A stretch of DNA of 64,000 nt from Himantopus leucocephalus (taxonomy: Eukaryota > Chordata > Aves > Charadriiformes > Recurvirostridae): contig RSEF01000002.1 of the NCBI GenBank assembly GCA_003993805.1, positions 75,682,729-75,746,728 of the forward strand. Direction: 5' to 3'. Within the stretch, counting starts at the first letter, position 1. Each line of letters opens with the position of its first letter. The notes beneath the pieces are model-generated. The model was not told the origin of the DNA and did no database searches. It was given only the letters and a program-made list of their open reading frames with translations. This document shows, one piece after another, positions 1 to 13,400 of this stretch. The position numbers and the translations under genes are program-made.

Positions 1-3000
1 TTTTGTCTATGGGGAGCATTTAAGGATTCATGGTCTTGGTCTGGGGTTTCCAGATAAATTCCACAGCACAGGGGCAGGCTGTATTTGGGATGTGACAGAC
101 TTGCTCTTTATGCAGAGGCCACTCTCCACCAGATCTGCTGCAAGTTGAAGATTTCTGATTTCCTGTACATCCCCATAGGTTTCTGGCCAGGCGATCCCAG
201 ACAGATACATACCAGAAATTCTACATCCTCTCAGAGAGACCAATAAAACACTCTTGCTAAGCCATGTCGTTGGTGGGTCTGTGTCTTGGGGAGACGAGCA
301 GACATTTTTATACTGTAAAGAGGATTTTTGTTGGAAATCCTTACAGTTGTACACAAAACATTTACTATTACGTCTGGAGGGCATGGAGAGGTAATTGTGA
401 AAGTGTTTCTAGTGCCCTTTCCTACCCCTCCTCCTCCACCTTCCCATAGTCAAGCAAGCACACACAGAGGGAAAAAACATGCACTGAGATTTCTTCACAT
501 CAAGCCTCCCAGCATAACTAGCTTCTACTCAGGACATGCCACAAACAGTGTGTAACCTTAAGAACTCACAGATGCCCACAAAAGTTGTTTTAATTGCAGT
601 TTGATGCCTTCAGTGCACTAAATACTTTTTAAAAAGTTCAAGCGAACCTCTGGCAGCCTACAAATGCTGGGCACAATTAATTAAGCCTAGCTGCTAGCAT
701 GTTTCATACAGACACAATGCATGCAGAAGGAGTTTGAGTTTAGATAGCATGCAAACTAGCAGCAAAATAGATTGAGGGAATAAAAAAAAAAATCCCAGCA
801 TTTAACTTTGTATTGCTAGTCAGAAGGAAACTTGGCTGAAAAATTGAGACACCACCTCTCAAGTTAATCTCCTTAGTGCACTGCAGAAAAATACAAAATA
901 AAAAAGGAAAAAGAGAAATACCAAATAAAACAATTATCCATCAGTCTAACAAAAATGCCTTTACTAATCAAAAGGCAGCAGCTTGACAAAACTAGGTATT
1001 ACACTTTTAAAGAACAGATTCTTTATTCAAGTGCTCACCTGAAAGAATAAACCCCTTTCTTCTTGTTGGCATTGTTTCTGCACTGGCTGGAAGAAGCAGA
1101 TGATACCTACCCTATAACTAATTTACTGTCAGCAGGGCAGATCAGCCATCCAACGCGTGGTTTTGAAAGCCAGGGGGTATTCACAAAGGCCAGCATTATT
1201 CTTGGGAGGTTAACTCTCTTTGGCTCACTGAGTGGTCAATGGACAGACACAGGCTCCCTCACACAGGAACCTGGAGTGGCTAAATTAGGTTCCTGCTCTG
1301 AACTATCCTCTACAGGTAGCTCTTTTTTCTTTCTATTGACTGAACAGACTGCCCTCAGTAAGCCAGAAATACCCTTCAGGCCACAGAGATTTTCGCCCTC
1401 TTTGGACTAGAATATACTGTATTTACACATTAGATGTATTTGTTATTTTCATCATCAGCAGTATTTTAGGACATGAAACTCTCTTCTTCCTTTTCCCCTT
1501 CATTCCTCCCATGACCCTCCAACTTAAAACTGGTTCCTCAGACCGCTGCAAGGAACATACAGTCCGTAAACTGCCCTTAAAATACAGCATTTGTATCAAC
1601 AAGTACATAGAAGTACTTTTCCTTACCACTGTATTATTCCTGAAATGTTGATATTGCAATTACTGTCTGAAGCAAAATTCTATTTAAGTAGATTATATCA
1701 GATGTAGCAATAAAATATGTGCAAGAACCATTAGAGTAAATCCATTCAGTCACGTCCCAGCCCTCTAACCTGCCAGCCTCTTCATCCTGCCAAACTAGCC
1801 ATATGCACCGTCTCCTTCGCTGTGCCAGGACAAGTGTCCGTGTGGCGGTGCGCTGAGCCGGGGAGGTGGATCTGGATGAGAAGTAACCCAGGAGAAGGGA
1901 GGAAACCGAGGGTTGTTAAAATGGCCAAATTCAGCTCAGTAATCAATTATCAGCATACAGGCGGCACCAAGAGACACGCTGCCACGTGGGACAGGGCTGG
2001 GCCACTTTTGGCACAGGCACGAGCCTACGCCAGTTCGCACAGGCTGTTAAGACACAGCCTCAGGGGAGTCCCCAAAAGAAAGGTAGTGACAAGGGAACAG
2101 CCCCTACATTCAGGCACCAAGACGCACTTTGGTACTCTCCACAGAGGCTCAGTCAGATCCTGTCAACTCCAGCACAGCTGTGGACGGGGTTACACTGAGA
2201 AAAAAAGGTGCCTTAGAGTTGTATTAAAATTTATTCCCTTCTTTTCATTCACCAACATTGCTATGCCAATATGAGCAGCTTTAAACTGATACACCAGTTT
2301 CACTATTACAACGATTGAACTGTGCTAAGTACATGTCTTGGATTAGAAACACTTCAACATTTCTGTATACCTAAAGCTGAAAAAGTCAAAGCTTGAATAA
2401 AATGACGAATCACCTACAGTTGCTCCTTTTTGGCGTCAATTCCTCTCAAGCACATATCTGAGCAAATGGAAAAAAAAATAAATCTAACAGTCTTGCATAA
2501 AACACTGACACATAGAAGATGCCACAATTTCACGTACATTTATTCCTTCAGTGCAGACTAAAATAAAGTGCACTATTTTATTGTATTGGATATGATCAGT
2601 CATTACTACTACCAGAAAAGAAATTTCCTGTAGCCATAAATCGAGCACCTATGTATCTGTCTAGTGTAAGGGCAAGAAGATTTTTCTTTAAGTGATGGCA
2701 TGCAAAACATTGAATATTGTGTCATCATGCAGAAGTCCCCAAAAGTTAATAATTACCAGGATTTATCAGCATATCTGATTGATGCTGCATTACAAAGGAG
2801 AAGACAGAAAGGCATCAAAGTGACCTAACCATCTGGCATGAAATTTACTCACAATCTAGCTCATAATAAGAATAAAGTCAAATTTGGTAACACGTAGAGG
2901 CCAGAAGATACTGGGTTTTAATTGGACAAATACAAACGAAGCTACGCTCCTTTAAAAGCACTTCACGTGATTTCTTAGCGTGGCACTGAGGGCAGAAATC

Positions 3001-4895
3001 ACGTGTGATTTCAACACAGACCCCAACATTTCTTCAGTCACTTGACAGACTTTTTTTAAACTCACATAACTTCATTATGTATACGCTTAGGATTCAGTCC
3101 AAGACTAAGTGTCTCTTTACAGCATGGCATTCATAGTAGGTTTCAGATCAGAAAGATCTGTAACTACATCCTGTCTTTCCACAATGCAGTTGTGTATTTC
3201 TCCTGCCAGTCATGCATACACCAGCAATTAAGATAATGAATACAGAATGCTCATGTACTTATACTCACAGACAAACCAGCACTTAAGACGAGCTCTACAT
3301 GAGGATCTGCATGTGGCAACACTCAACCTTGCCACACTGAATACATTTTGACTCTCTGGCCCTGATGAATATCCCTATAAATAAACAAACAGCTGCACTC
3401 TAAATCCACTTACAAATAGCAAACCATTTCCACAACATTTTAAATGTGCTGTAACACTCAACCGATGCATCAGGAATGATGAAGATGACGCCACTTGAAG
3501 ATGGCTCATCAAAAAGAAAACCTAATGCTGGTCCCAATCAGCCTCCAAGGTGATGAAACTTGTAAACCTGCACCCCCATCCAGGCAGTTTTGGATGCCAA
3601 AGAGATACACAGTCCATCATCCACATGACAGAATGCTCTTTACTGCACATCGATAAGCATTTGTTTTGGGAGAAAATAGCAAAAATCACTTCAAGCAACA
3701 AGCTTGCAGGTGGTCACCTTAATTTCAGGATCCTTCCGTATTCAGTCCTCCAATTACAGTGAAGAAAGATTATTTCTATTTGCTTTTTTTTTTTAACCTA
3801 ATCAAAGTGCTTCTGAAAAAAAAAAAACCCCAAATCATCACCGTGTTTAAGGGAAAAACCATATACATGTTTTTGAACAGCAAAGAAAAAGCAACACCGC
3901 TACACAGATACCAGTTATACACAGATATCAGATATCTGTTAATGAGACGTATATGATAGGGCTCAGACTTCTGTTCCTCTGGCAATAGAAATTCCTGTAT
4001 TTTTAAGCATCCTAGACTTCCAAAATAGACTTGTGGACATTTTGCTCTTTTTTTTGCTGCACAATTTAAATACTGCATTAAATAGATTTAATTGCTTTAT
4101 TCTGAAAAGCATTGTTGGATTATTTTTTTTAGCTGGATGAGACAAAGTAAGACAAAGTTTGAAAAACTATTTTATATAAAGTCTTTGCAATAAAAGATGC
4201 ACTAGAAACTTCCAAACTTTCTAGACCGTAGACCACTACGAAAATCTCACAGACCTTCTGATGCCCTTCGCTGTCAAATTTTCAACTAAAGATAATAAAG
4301 AATACAACGCGGGTCCTCGGACCAGTGAAACTCTATTTATTAAGGCATGATTTATACACCACAACTTGGGAAATACTGAATAATACAACATTCACAACTC
4401 GGGTAGACATCCACAAGAGTGAAGTCAGTTCCAGCTGAACTAGCCAGGCCCTTTATTCCTACCACTCAGCCAAACTGCAGCTTCAGGAATAATTTCACCT
4501 CAGAATATCGTAGCAAAGTAACACTGCTCTTTTTCTTAACATGGCGGATCTAGTTCAGGTGCCCCTCCTCCTGTACGCTCCTCCCTGCTCCCTGAGAGAA
4601 GGAGAGCCATCTCTCAGGCTCCTTGGGACTGATGCATTGCTCACAACCAACATCTCAAACGCCATCCCAGAGGCAACAGCACCTGAAACCTGATGCTATG
4701 CACGCTGCTTGTTGAGCTGGGTGTCTCACCAAATATGTGCAGCCTGCACCACTTCACATGCCCAGATGTGCTTAAGATGCAGGTACAGCAACCGCTGGCA
4801 TGCAGTGGTATCATCAAGAGGTGGCACAAGCATGGATCCATTCATGTAGGGAGATATGCGGTAGATGTCCATCATAAGTAAGACAACAACACCAC

Positions 4896-4923
4896 CACAC
4901 ACACACAGAGACACACACACACA
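4896..4923. repeat. CA-rich microsatellite
   Basis: An interrupted (CA)n tract, with a short GAG interruption. A plausible polymorphic marker with no coding role. Confidence 0.85.
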
Positions 4924-5591
4924 AAATCTATTTAATCATTTGCCACCTACCGAAGAAAGCTGCAAGGGTCTCCACTTCAATACTATTACCTCAAAGCATC
5001 CAGGAAATCCCAAATTCCCTCTGACTCACACATGCTATTACACGATAGGAGATAAATGCCCTCAGTCAGAGGGACTCTCCACATCCATCTCATCTGGCTA
5101 CAGAGTCACTGACTCTTTTTCACACAAGCCTTAATCCTCGCTGGCTGAGGCACTGAAGAGCATCATCCAAATTGGAACAAGCAAACAGAAAAGGCGATTT
5201 CCAGGGGCTGATTTCAGGGTCTTCTATCACCCCTGGACGAGCCTCTCCCTATCCTCAGGTTGCAGAGGGCTAAGAAAAGTACCTTTCCTTGGCCACTGAA
5301 GCCTTTTTAAATATTTGTTCCTTGGTGCCCAGCTGAATGTTGCTATTGTGACTCCAAGTTACACACACAAATATTCTCACACATACTGTCAANGCCGACA
5401 CCTGGAACACTAATTTTTTTTAAACCTCATTACATGCGAGGAGGAAAAAAAGTGACGAAGACAGGAAGCTTTCCTTTGATACAATGTTAGAACAGAAGCA
5501 GAGTGTCCAAAGCTGCAGTAACATACAGGATTTTGGAGAAGTCAAACTTAATGACACTAGTCTTGCAAGTGAAAACCTAGGACAGCATGCA

Positions 5592-5653
5592 CTGATTAAA
5601 AAAAAAAAAAAAGGAAAAAANNNNCTGATTAAAAAAAAAAAAAAAGGTAAAAA
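5592..5653. repeat. Direct repeat flanking a 4-N gap
   Basis: CTGATT followed by a long A run, GG and more A occurs at 5592-5620 and again from 5625, separated by NNNN at 5621-5624. The two sides are nearly identical. This most likely represents overlapping contig ends that the assembler failed to merge across the homopolymer, not a real duplication. Confidence 0.75.
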
Positions 5654-6960
5654 AGTGTAAACAAAGATGTAGGTTGATCAGCTGTTCACACCTACACCAA
5701 AGCATAAGGAAAAGGATAAAAGCAACTTTTTTAAGCAATTTTTTTTAACAATACAAAAGAAATATAGCTAAGGTACACAGTATGAAAAAATGAGGAAAGG
5801 AGTATGTATTTATATGAATAAAAGAAAATTTACACTTCGATCACCTAGGACAAGAGTTTTTCCATTTCAGGATACAAACATGAAGTTACAATATTGAATT
5901 TTTTTTTGCAATTATATATACTCCTTTGGAGGAGCGATCCTTATTTTTAACTGGAAAATTTACAGTTTTCCATTGTATCCTAACAAAAAAGTCACCATTT
6001 CCACCAAAAACATACAGAATAAAGAAGTATCTCTACTACTTCTTTGCAGTCTCCCTATTTATAGTTTTCAGATGTTCACACAAACGAGCCTGATGAGAGC
6101 ATCATTTCTCCATCTGAACAATCTGGTATTGGCCTCCATTGGAAAAAGGTTACTAAATTAGAAGATAAATTCCTATGTTTTCACATCTGGTCCCCTTAAA
6201 ATTTGTGTATATTCAGTACAGACTATAAAATACCTTATGAAGTCTCCTTCCACTGTGTAAACATTATTTGTTGTCAACTGAAAAATGTTCTGCGATTGCC
6301 ATTGGGTTTATATTGGCTCCCTCTGCTGGCTAAAATGCACAAAGTGTAATTTAGTTGAGATTTTTTTTTTTCTCTGTTCCATAAATTGTGGTAAGTAAAG
6401 AACTGCACCAAAGTCCACAGCATAGCACAGAAATAATTTATTTTGTAGTCCACTCAGGAAAGTTTGCCAGTTCAAACCTGACTACAGCAGTATCAGTATT
6501 GCAAATCCGAAGGATTAAAAAAAGAAAAAAGCCATACACCATAGAAGGAAAAAAAAAGTATCTATACAACCTTCAGAAGGAAAACATGTATGCTGGAGGA
6601 AGAGAATATAAAAGAAATACCTTTTTGGGGTAGTATTTAAGAAGAACAGTTCATTTTATGTCCAGAATTTTGAAGCAGATTTGGGAAGCTATTTTGGCAT
6701 TGGTTTTAACTATTTCTATTAGTTAGTTTCTAACTCTTCTACATATTACATTCAGGTAATAATTACCTAAATTATTTTTAAATATGCTTAAAACATATCT
6801 AAGGACATTTTTAAAAAGTTTATGGGAAATTTCAGCATGAATGATTCTAACTTTTAGCCATGAGTTAGTCTGGAAGACGGGAATTTCTTCAGTACTTTAG
6901 TATCTGCACTCATACAAAGCTGCAGAAAATCATCAGTTAGCTGCCCATCTTCGAATCATA

Positions 6961-6987
6961 GATTACTTTTCTCTTACAAAAGTAATC
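6961..6987. repeat. Perfect 10-bp stem hairpin
   Basis: GATTACTTTT at 6961-6970 is followed by a 7-base loop and the exact reverse complement at 6978-6987. It is AT-rich and intronic with no T run suggesting a terminator; probably incidental. Confidence 0.8.
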
Positions 6988-9802
6988 AACCAACCATAAT
7001 GAAAAATTGTATAGCCAAAGAAGCCAATAGTTTACAAGCATCTCAGAGTAAAACACCATAAAACTGCCAAACTACTATTTGTTTTTCCAGCTCGTACTTC
7101 CAATTTATTGATTTTAACTTTGATATGAAGACAAATTATACTAGAAGTTTCAGTCACAGGGCAGAAGTTTTAACCTAGCCTTGACTACAGAATTTGTTAT
7201 TTATAAAGGAGAGACATTTTTCTACATTTTCTACATCTCTCTTATCCTGCCTAAAATTTCAGCTGAGGATGAACTGTCCTTTTTCCACACCCCCCCCCCC
7301 ACCTGAGATGACATGTCAAGTTCCTCTAAATTCAAGTTCCTATGAAATCACTCTAGGTTTTGGGTTTTGTTCTAAACCCCACCAGTTTTGTGGTCACTTT
7401 CACTGAGCAGATGAAAAATGATAAATTTATAAATCAACAGAACAAAGTAGAGCAGTAAACCCACTACAGAATATAATATTATTGTATTGGCCATAACATG
7501 AAATGTACCCAGGTCTTGTAGCTAAGAGCTAACAGTTTCTCCCCTTAGTTCCAAAGATTGTTATCCTCAGTACTGTGCAAATTTCCTCTGGCCAGACACT
7601 GCTGTCTGGTTATGAAAAGTCTGAGATGAAGGTAAGAGGCCCTGATATTCAAACATTTCTGCTCAGTGGGTTACAACTTTAACATGGGTATAAACAAATG
7701 AATATAAAAATATTTCTCTCATGTAGTATTACCTCTATTTATTCTTTCTTCCACTCAGACAGTTCCTTCTGGAATTATTTAAATTTGGATTATTTTGAAC
7801 AGGCAACCAGAACATAAAACACAGAAACAGTCCCCAGCGAAATTTCAGAATTACACATTCAATTTTTTTCCACAAGGTTCTTGTGGTGATGACTGCAAGA
7901 AGTTTTACATATTACAAGACTCTATCAGTATTTAATCTGCAACTGAAGCAAAAAAGGATGCTTTAGATCATGGTCAGGTTCAGAATTTATGCTTGTTGCC
8001 CAATAAACAAGACTACACACATTGTAAACCATACCACTATTCTTTCTTCATCCATATAGAAAGTCAACAGGACTTTCATGCTTTAGAGAGACAGACACAT
8101 TTTCCCACACATAGCCAACTTCAATTTCATCAGCTATTAACATTCTCCAATAACATCTCAGTCATTTTCTTGGGGAAAAAGAAAGAAGAGAAAAAGAAAC
8201 AAGCAATCTACAACGCAGTGAATCAGATTGTTACACATTGCATATCGTTAGATAGAAGATATCAGTGAACATTTCTGTAACGTTCTTCCCAGTCATTAAA
8301 ATCCTATTATCACTATTATTAATAAATTCATAGAAAAGAGAAAAATAGTCTGTCATTAAGACCAAAATTTCTTAAGGGGTATATTCATTAACAGTAATTT
8401 CAATAATTAGATTCATCACACCTAAGTTTGCAGAAATTCCATCCTGCAAGTGTGTCAATGTTATAATTTTGTGACAGATAAAATATTTCCATCCGAATGC
8501 CTGAACACCTGCTCAAGTAAAAAATTTGTCATGAACGTAAAACATTGAAAAATGGCATTTTCTTTATGTAATATTGTACATTTTTCTCCTGCATATACCC
8601 TGATTATATTCATAAACAGGCCTATGGGAAAAGAACAGCAAACAAACAAGATTGGCTAAATCTGCAAGATTTCCATTTCGTGGTTACCAAAGAAGTGGTT
8701 GCAAGCTGTATTCAACACCACATAGATCACAGGACATCTGCAGAGGCAGGTATGTTTTCGAAGTAGAAGCAGCACTGACAGCATGGGGTGGGAAACACCA
8801 GTGCAGGCAGAATGAACCCTTTCCACCAGTGAGAAAAGCAGTGCTCTATGATTATCCTAGTTTTCCCTCAGGCATCCAAACCCATCAGGCTTCCCTGCCA
8901 AGCTCCTGTCACCCATTGGCAACCACATTAAGAACGGTCTACATCTCAGTATTATTAGAATAAGCTAGTTTTAGTTATAGAAATGTGAATTTGGCAGTAT
9001 TGCTACAAGCATACACAAATTATACAAATCAATTACTATTTGGAAAACAAACTGGCTTATATTTACCATTCATCAATGATACAGCAGAATACTTAATTAT
9101 ACACCCCAGCATTCGCAGAACATGCAAGCTGTGCCAACAAAATATATAAACTCAAGAGTCTTAGACATCCACCTAGAGCTCTTTAGCTGATGCCTCTGGA
9201 CTCTGATGAGTTTACTCTGTATGTATTACACACCCATAACTATCAGCTGCAACAGATGAATCCTTCAACGCAGCTTTGGCATGGGAAGAAGAATAGAGTA
9301 ATTCATTAAAGAAGACATTCATTTACAGAAGGTTGGAGCTATTAAAAGAAAAAAGATGACATAGTAAAAACTGCACTCTGGATGTAGCTGCACCAACTTA
9401 CATCCATGAGTCCTTCAAGTATTAATATGGCAAAGTTTCTGGTAAAGTGACCATCAGAAGAAACCCGTGATAGAACTAGAATTGAATTATGCAGATCAAT
9501 AGCTGAACAAGCTGTTCCGTTTCAGATAATTCTTATTTTGCTAGCTTTAAAGAATATTTTCTTCCCATTTTGTCCACATTGTTCTGGGGATGTTTCTGGT
9601 TGTTTTCAAATTCAACATTGTCCACCTATATTTTTCCCAAATTAAAAGTATAACTACATGATCAATCACTTGATCTTTATCAATGTACAGTATAACACAT
9701 GTGTTGCTGTAACATATTTACGTGCATGCACTTTGCTTACAGCAAATATAAGATTATGCAACTTACCCAAAATCTCTTTCACCCCACCTACAGAATTCCT
9801 AC

Positions 9803-10438
9803 CTCATGACAGGAGAAGAGCCGAACTCCTTCCATCTGATGGAAGACTGGGTAGTGGGTGTTATCAATTGTATCACGGCGGTAGACATCTCCCACTGCCA
9901 GAAATGCATCTAGGCCGGAGTGTATCAAGTCCCACTGATGAGCTGATGTATGTGCTCTTAGCATGTGATCACGATTCAAGTAATAGTTATCCTCTTTCCT
10001 TCTGCTGACATGGTTTTGTGGGATAAGCAAACTATCAAAATTCTGCTGTATTGTAACCACTGGAGAAAGACCATCATAGACAGAAAAGAGCGGAGTCCCA
10101 CGGCGTCCTACATATTGTTTGTAAAAATGGTCCTTCACCTGCTCCTTGATTAGCCACAAAGGGTGATGCTTTTTGTTGTGCAAGTTCTTCCCCACCTTGG
10201 ATAGAATCTTCTCTGTGACATTGCTGTAGTCATCTTGAGGATAAGCTTTACCAAGCAGTTCCACAGTATTTGAGCAGGGAGTATTGGCAGCAAAGTCTGA
10301 AGGTACAGACTTGGATGAAGAATGCCTTGAATGGGTGGGAATTCCTCTTAACTTTACTTTTGGTGATAAAGCTGTTTTAGAATACTTAGCTACTCTCATG
10401 AATTTCCAGAGCATTGCCATTGCAAACTCTTTTATGAT
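9803..10438 (-). CDS. FARS2: FARS2 exon 2 (first coding exon), mitochondrial phenylalanyl-tRNA synthetase, N-terminal 206 residues
   Basis: Mitochondrial PheRS charges tRNA-Phe with phenylalanine in the matrix and works as a monomer. Seen: the coding part runs from ATG at 10420 down to 9803, exactly 206 codons. The acceptor is a pyrimidine-rich tract ending in AG at 10440-10439, and the donor is GAG|GTAGGA with GT at 9802-9801, so the exon ends in phase 0 after His-Glu. Residues 1-41 have no acidic residue and many Lys/Arg, as in a matrix transit peptide. From about residue 52 the sequence matches FARS2, with [31 protein letters not shown] and [11 protein letters not shown] (155-165). The class II motif 2 block follows at 177-202, including GDVYRRD, HYPVFHQ and Glu197. 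The ATG is in good context (G at -3 and +4); Met3 is an alternative. The exon has no in-frame stop upstream of the ATG. Motif 3 and the C-terminal anticodon-binding domain must lie on later exons outside the window. No frameshift or stop is seen. Confidence 0.96.
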
Positions 10439-13400
10439 CTAGGGAAAGAAAAAACGAAAAAAAAGTTAGGAACTGCAGTCTTGCTGCAGGAATTGCTAGT
10501 ACCTCAGGGATAAGCGAAATCCAAATGTCTGCTTGATTAATATGACAAAGTTCCCATTACAAACCACTATTTTGACTTCAGAGGAGGGAAAATATCCTTG
10601 TGATCAAATTTCAGCTAGGATATCTTATTCAATTATCAGTCTTCTGCATCATTGCATCGGTACTAATGACTCTAGACCTTGCCTTAACCCCATCCCAGAT
10701 ACTGCTACACTTTACAGCTGAATAAACATCAGGCCTTCTTTGAAACAGTATTTTTCATATGGTTAAAATATAAGGCAATAACTGAATACTACTTATGAGA
10801 AACTCAGAAATTTAACAATGCCCCTCAGCAGTCAGGGACTTGCTTATAATAAGACCTCAAGCATTAACTTACTGTTGTTTCACCTCCTGCCGTTAGCAGA
10901 GCTACAGAAGGTGTCCCACATCAACCAGATGCATGTGGCACACATCATCCAATCATCATTAATTCTTACTTAATGCCAAACAAAACCAGTTTAACCTTTC
11001 AAACCACTGAACTACTGTGAAAAAACAGATGGCCAGACTATAAGGCATATATTTACATATAAACAGCATATTAAGTTCACATATGAGTATTGCACAAGAT
11101 TCACAATAAAGGCTCCAGAGTCAGAACCAATATTAGCATTTTGGGGTGAGCACAAAACGCCTTTCCCACGTGTTCCCAGAATGGCTATTTTCATGGCTTA
11201 CACCACTGTACCAGGTCAGGAGGCTCTGCAAACATCAGGAAGGTGAATGAAGCCATGAGATTCTGAAAGACGTCTGAACTGAACAACTCATTTCCTATCA
11301 AAGGGCCATCTTTACACATCTGCCCTGTTTACAAACAGGCTTTGTGCTTCGCATGTACCCAGCTGCAGTACTTTGTAGTGTTCAAAGAGATAATTCCAAA
11401 ACCAGACATTAGGCTCACGAGCCCTGCAGTCACTCCAAATGCATACGCCCATTCTGAGATGCAAAATCACTTGAGAATCTGTAGTTGGGCTTCACAAATA
11501 TTAGCATAGGTTCCAGTAAAGTAATTAAGTACTACAATTTGCTTATTATGGAATAGGAAAACAGAGGCATTAGAATTTAAGTGACTGGAGAAAGTCATCT
11601 GCTCCATACAACAAACTGGTTTGTATTTCTCTATGAACCAAGAAATCCAGGGCCACAGGTTTCCTGGGCAAAAGAATGTTCCCATGAAAATCTTCTTAAA
11701 GAAATGGGGGAAGAAAGGACATAAGCAATGAATAGACTACAGACTTCAAGTGACAGCTTTCTATCTTTATGCTAGAATTACAGTATCTGGCTAGCTTTCC
11801 ATGGGAACATAAGAGAAACACAAGTGTAAAAAAAGAACAAACAAGCTAAGATTATTTTTCATACTCTTGAGCTCCAAAAATATATATGCAAATAGAATAG
11901 ACACATTCTAGAATACAGAGTCCCCAAAAAACAGATCTGTAAAAGATAATGGGTACGTTCATATTTGGCTTCCTTTCTTCTGGCTTACAACTGGATGTTC
12001 TCTATAGGTCTACCTCCTGAAGTAACTGTATCTCAATAAATTAAAATAAAGGCAAGTCGGGTAGTCAGAAATTAAATTTGGCAGGGCAGCATGGGATTAC
12101 TAAATATTTGGTTTAATCCTTTTCTGTTTAAATATCTTAAGAAGAAAGAGTATCTACAACTATTATCTAGTTTTGAAACTTTTAAGGACTACTTTTTTTN
12201 TTTTTTTCCTTTTTTTTTTTTTGTTTAAACAGTTTGCAAAACTTTCACCAAATTAGTTCTTGGCCATTACTGATAAGGTTCTTCCATAAATGAATTCACA
12301 CACATACACACCAGAAACCCCTCTGACATAGACTAAACGAGGGATAGCCTTACGTTTTGAAAAGAGGCTCCATTTTCCCCAAACATACGTTCTCCTTCAT
12401 GGAAAGCGAGTTCTCATTTTCAAACAGCTGCTTGAAATACCCAGTTCTAGTCAGATAATGAATTCAGCTTCCCTTAAGTAAATATCACCATCTGCCTATA
12501 CATTTATTTTTCAAAAAAAAATTCGATTCAAAACTTATGCATAACTGTAAAGTACGAAAAACTCTCGTGACTTTATCGTGAGTCTCGTGATGTTTGCTGC
12601 TTTCCTAAATACCATTCCTCTGAGAATGAGACAACCATGAGAAGTTTAACTTTCACAAAAACAGTTCTTCTCATGATTATAACTTTATGGAAAAAGAAAT
12701 TAGAACATGAAACATTAGTGTTGGGGAGAAAAAAAGAGATGGATATTTGTTTGTTTATTTTAAGATGCACAATTTTTAAGGGAGACTCTAATGTATACAT
12801 CTCTAAGGCCTTACCTGATGATTTTTCAGTATTTGTAATGAGCAACACTGCTATTAGTTTCTGATAGTTCAGAAACACTAATTTTTCTGACCAAGTGATA
12901 TATACTCTTCCCAAACTTGTACAAGAGAAAAACCTACAGAAGAACTTGTATCAGGGTTTTCATCCTAACATCATGGTTGCACCTTAAATAGTGAAATTGC
13001 ATTATTATCTGCACTATTCTAATCTAAAGCAGTGAGCAGTAAGGAAAAAAAGTTACAGTTATCCAATGTTATCCAGTGAGTTACCTAATGTCCAGGTACT
13101 GCAAACAACAGCAAACAAGCAGGAAAGGAGCCACCAATGTGGTATCACACAAGAGTGCCAGAAACATTGCAGTCCTTCACGAACACTCTTCTGCTCCCCT
13201 CTCCCACCACAGACTCATGTATGCTACTTCCAGGATCCTTACAGAAAAACGTTACTGGACTTAGTTCAACTCAACTGGTGATAAATTACATTTGGGGAGA
13301 GAAGCCATAGAGAAGGAAGGTGTACGCTCTTTACACCGTACAAGAAACCTTCAAATCAAGGAAATGTTTACCAGGGTGGAAAGCAACACTAGAAAATAAA

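Larger units (their letters stand above)
1..9802 (-). other. FARS2: FARS2 intron 2, portion next to exon 2
   Basis: Starts at the donor GT (9802-9801) and extends to the window edge. I looked for the next FARS2 exon (the FAGIKDGE-like block) on the minus strand and did not find it. The stretch is AT-rich and holds only short chance open frames; the longest are 118 residues at 28..384 (-) and 150 residues at 1822..2274 (+), neither with a recognised domain. Other visible items are an 11-C run at 7290-7300, a CA-rich microsatellite at 4896-4923, a 10-bp-stem hairpin at 6961-6987, and N positions at 5393 and 5621-5624. Confidence 0.8.

Noticed and set aside
28..384. 118-residue open frame on the minus strand at the window edge
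   Set aside because: Considered as FARS2 exon 3, but it does not match the family sequence expected after the exon 2 junction. No other family recognised.
1822..2274. 150-residue open frame on the plus strand in FARS2 intron 2
   Set aside because: No recognised domain, biased composition and no splice or poly(A) context. Most likely chance.
4195..4345. Possible hAT transposon end (paired GACC and CCAGTG-like motifs)
   Set aside because: Too short and diverged, with no matching inverted terminal repeat or 8-bp target duplication that I could find.
1..9802. Possible further FARS2 exons
   Set aside because: No minus-strand segment resembles the next part of the protein, and FARS2 introns are long in vertebrates; absence here is expected.
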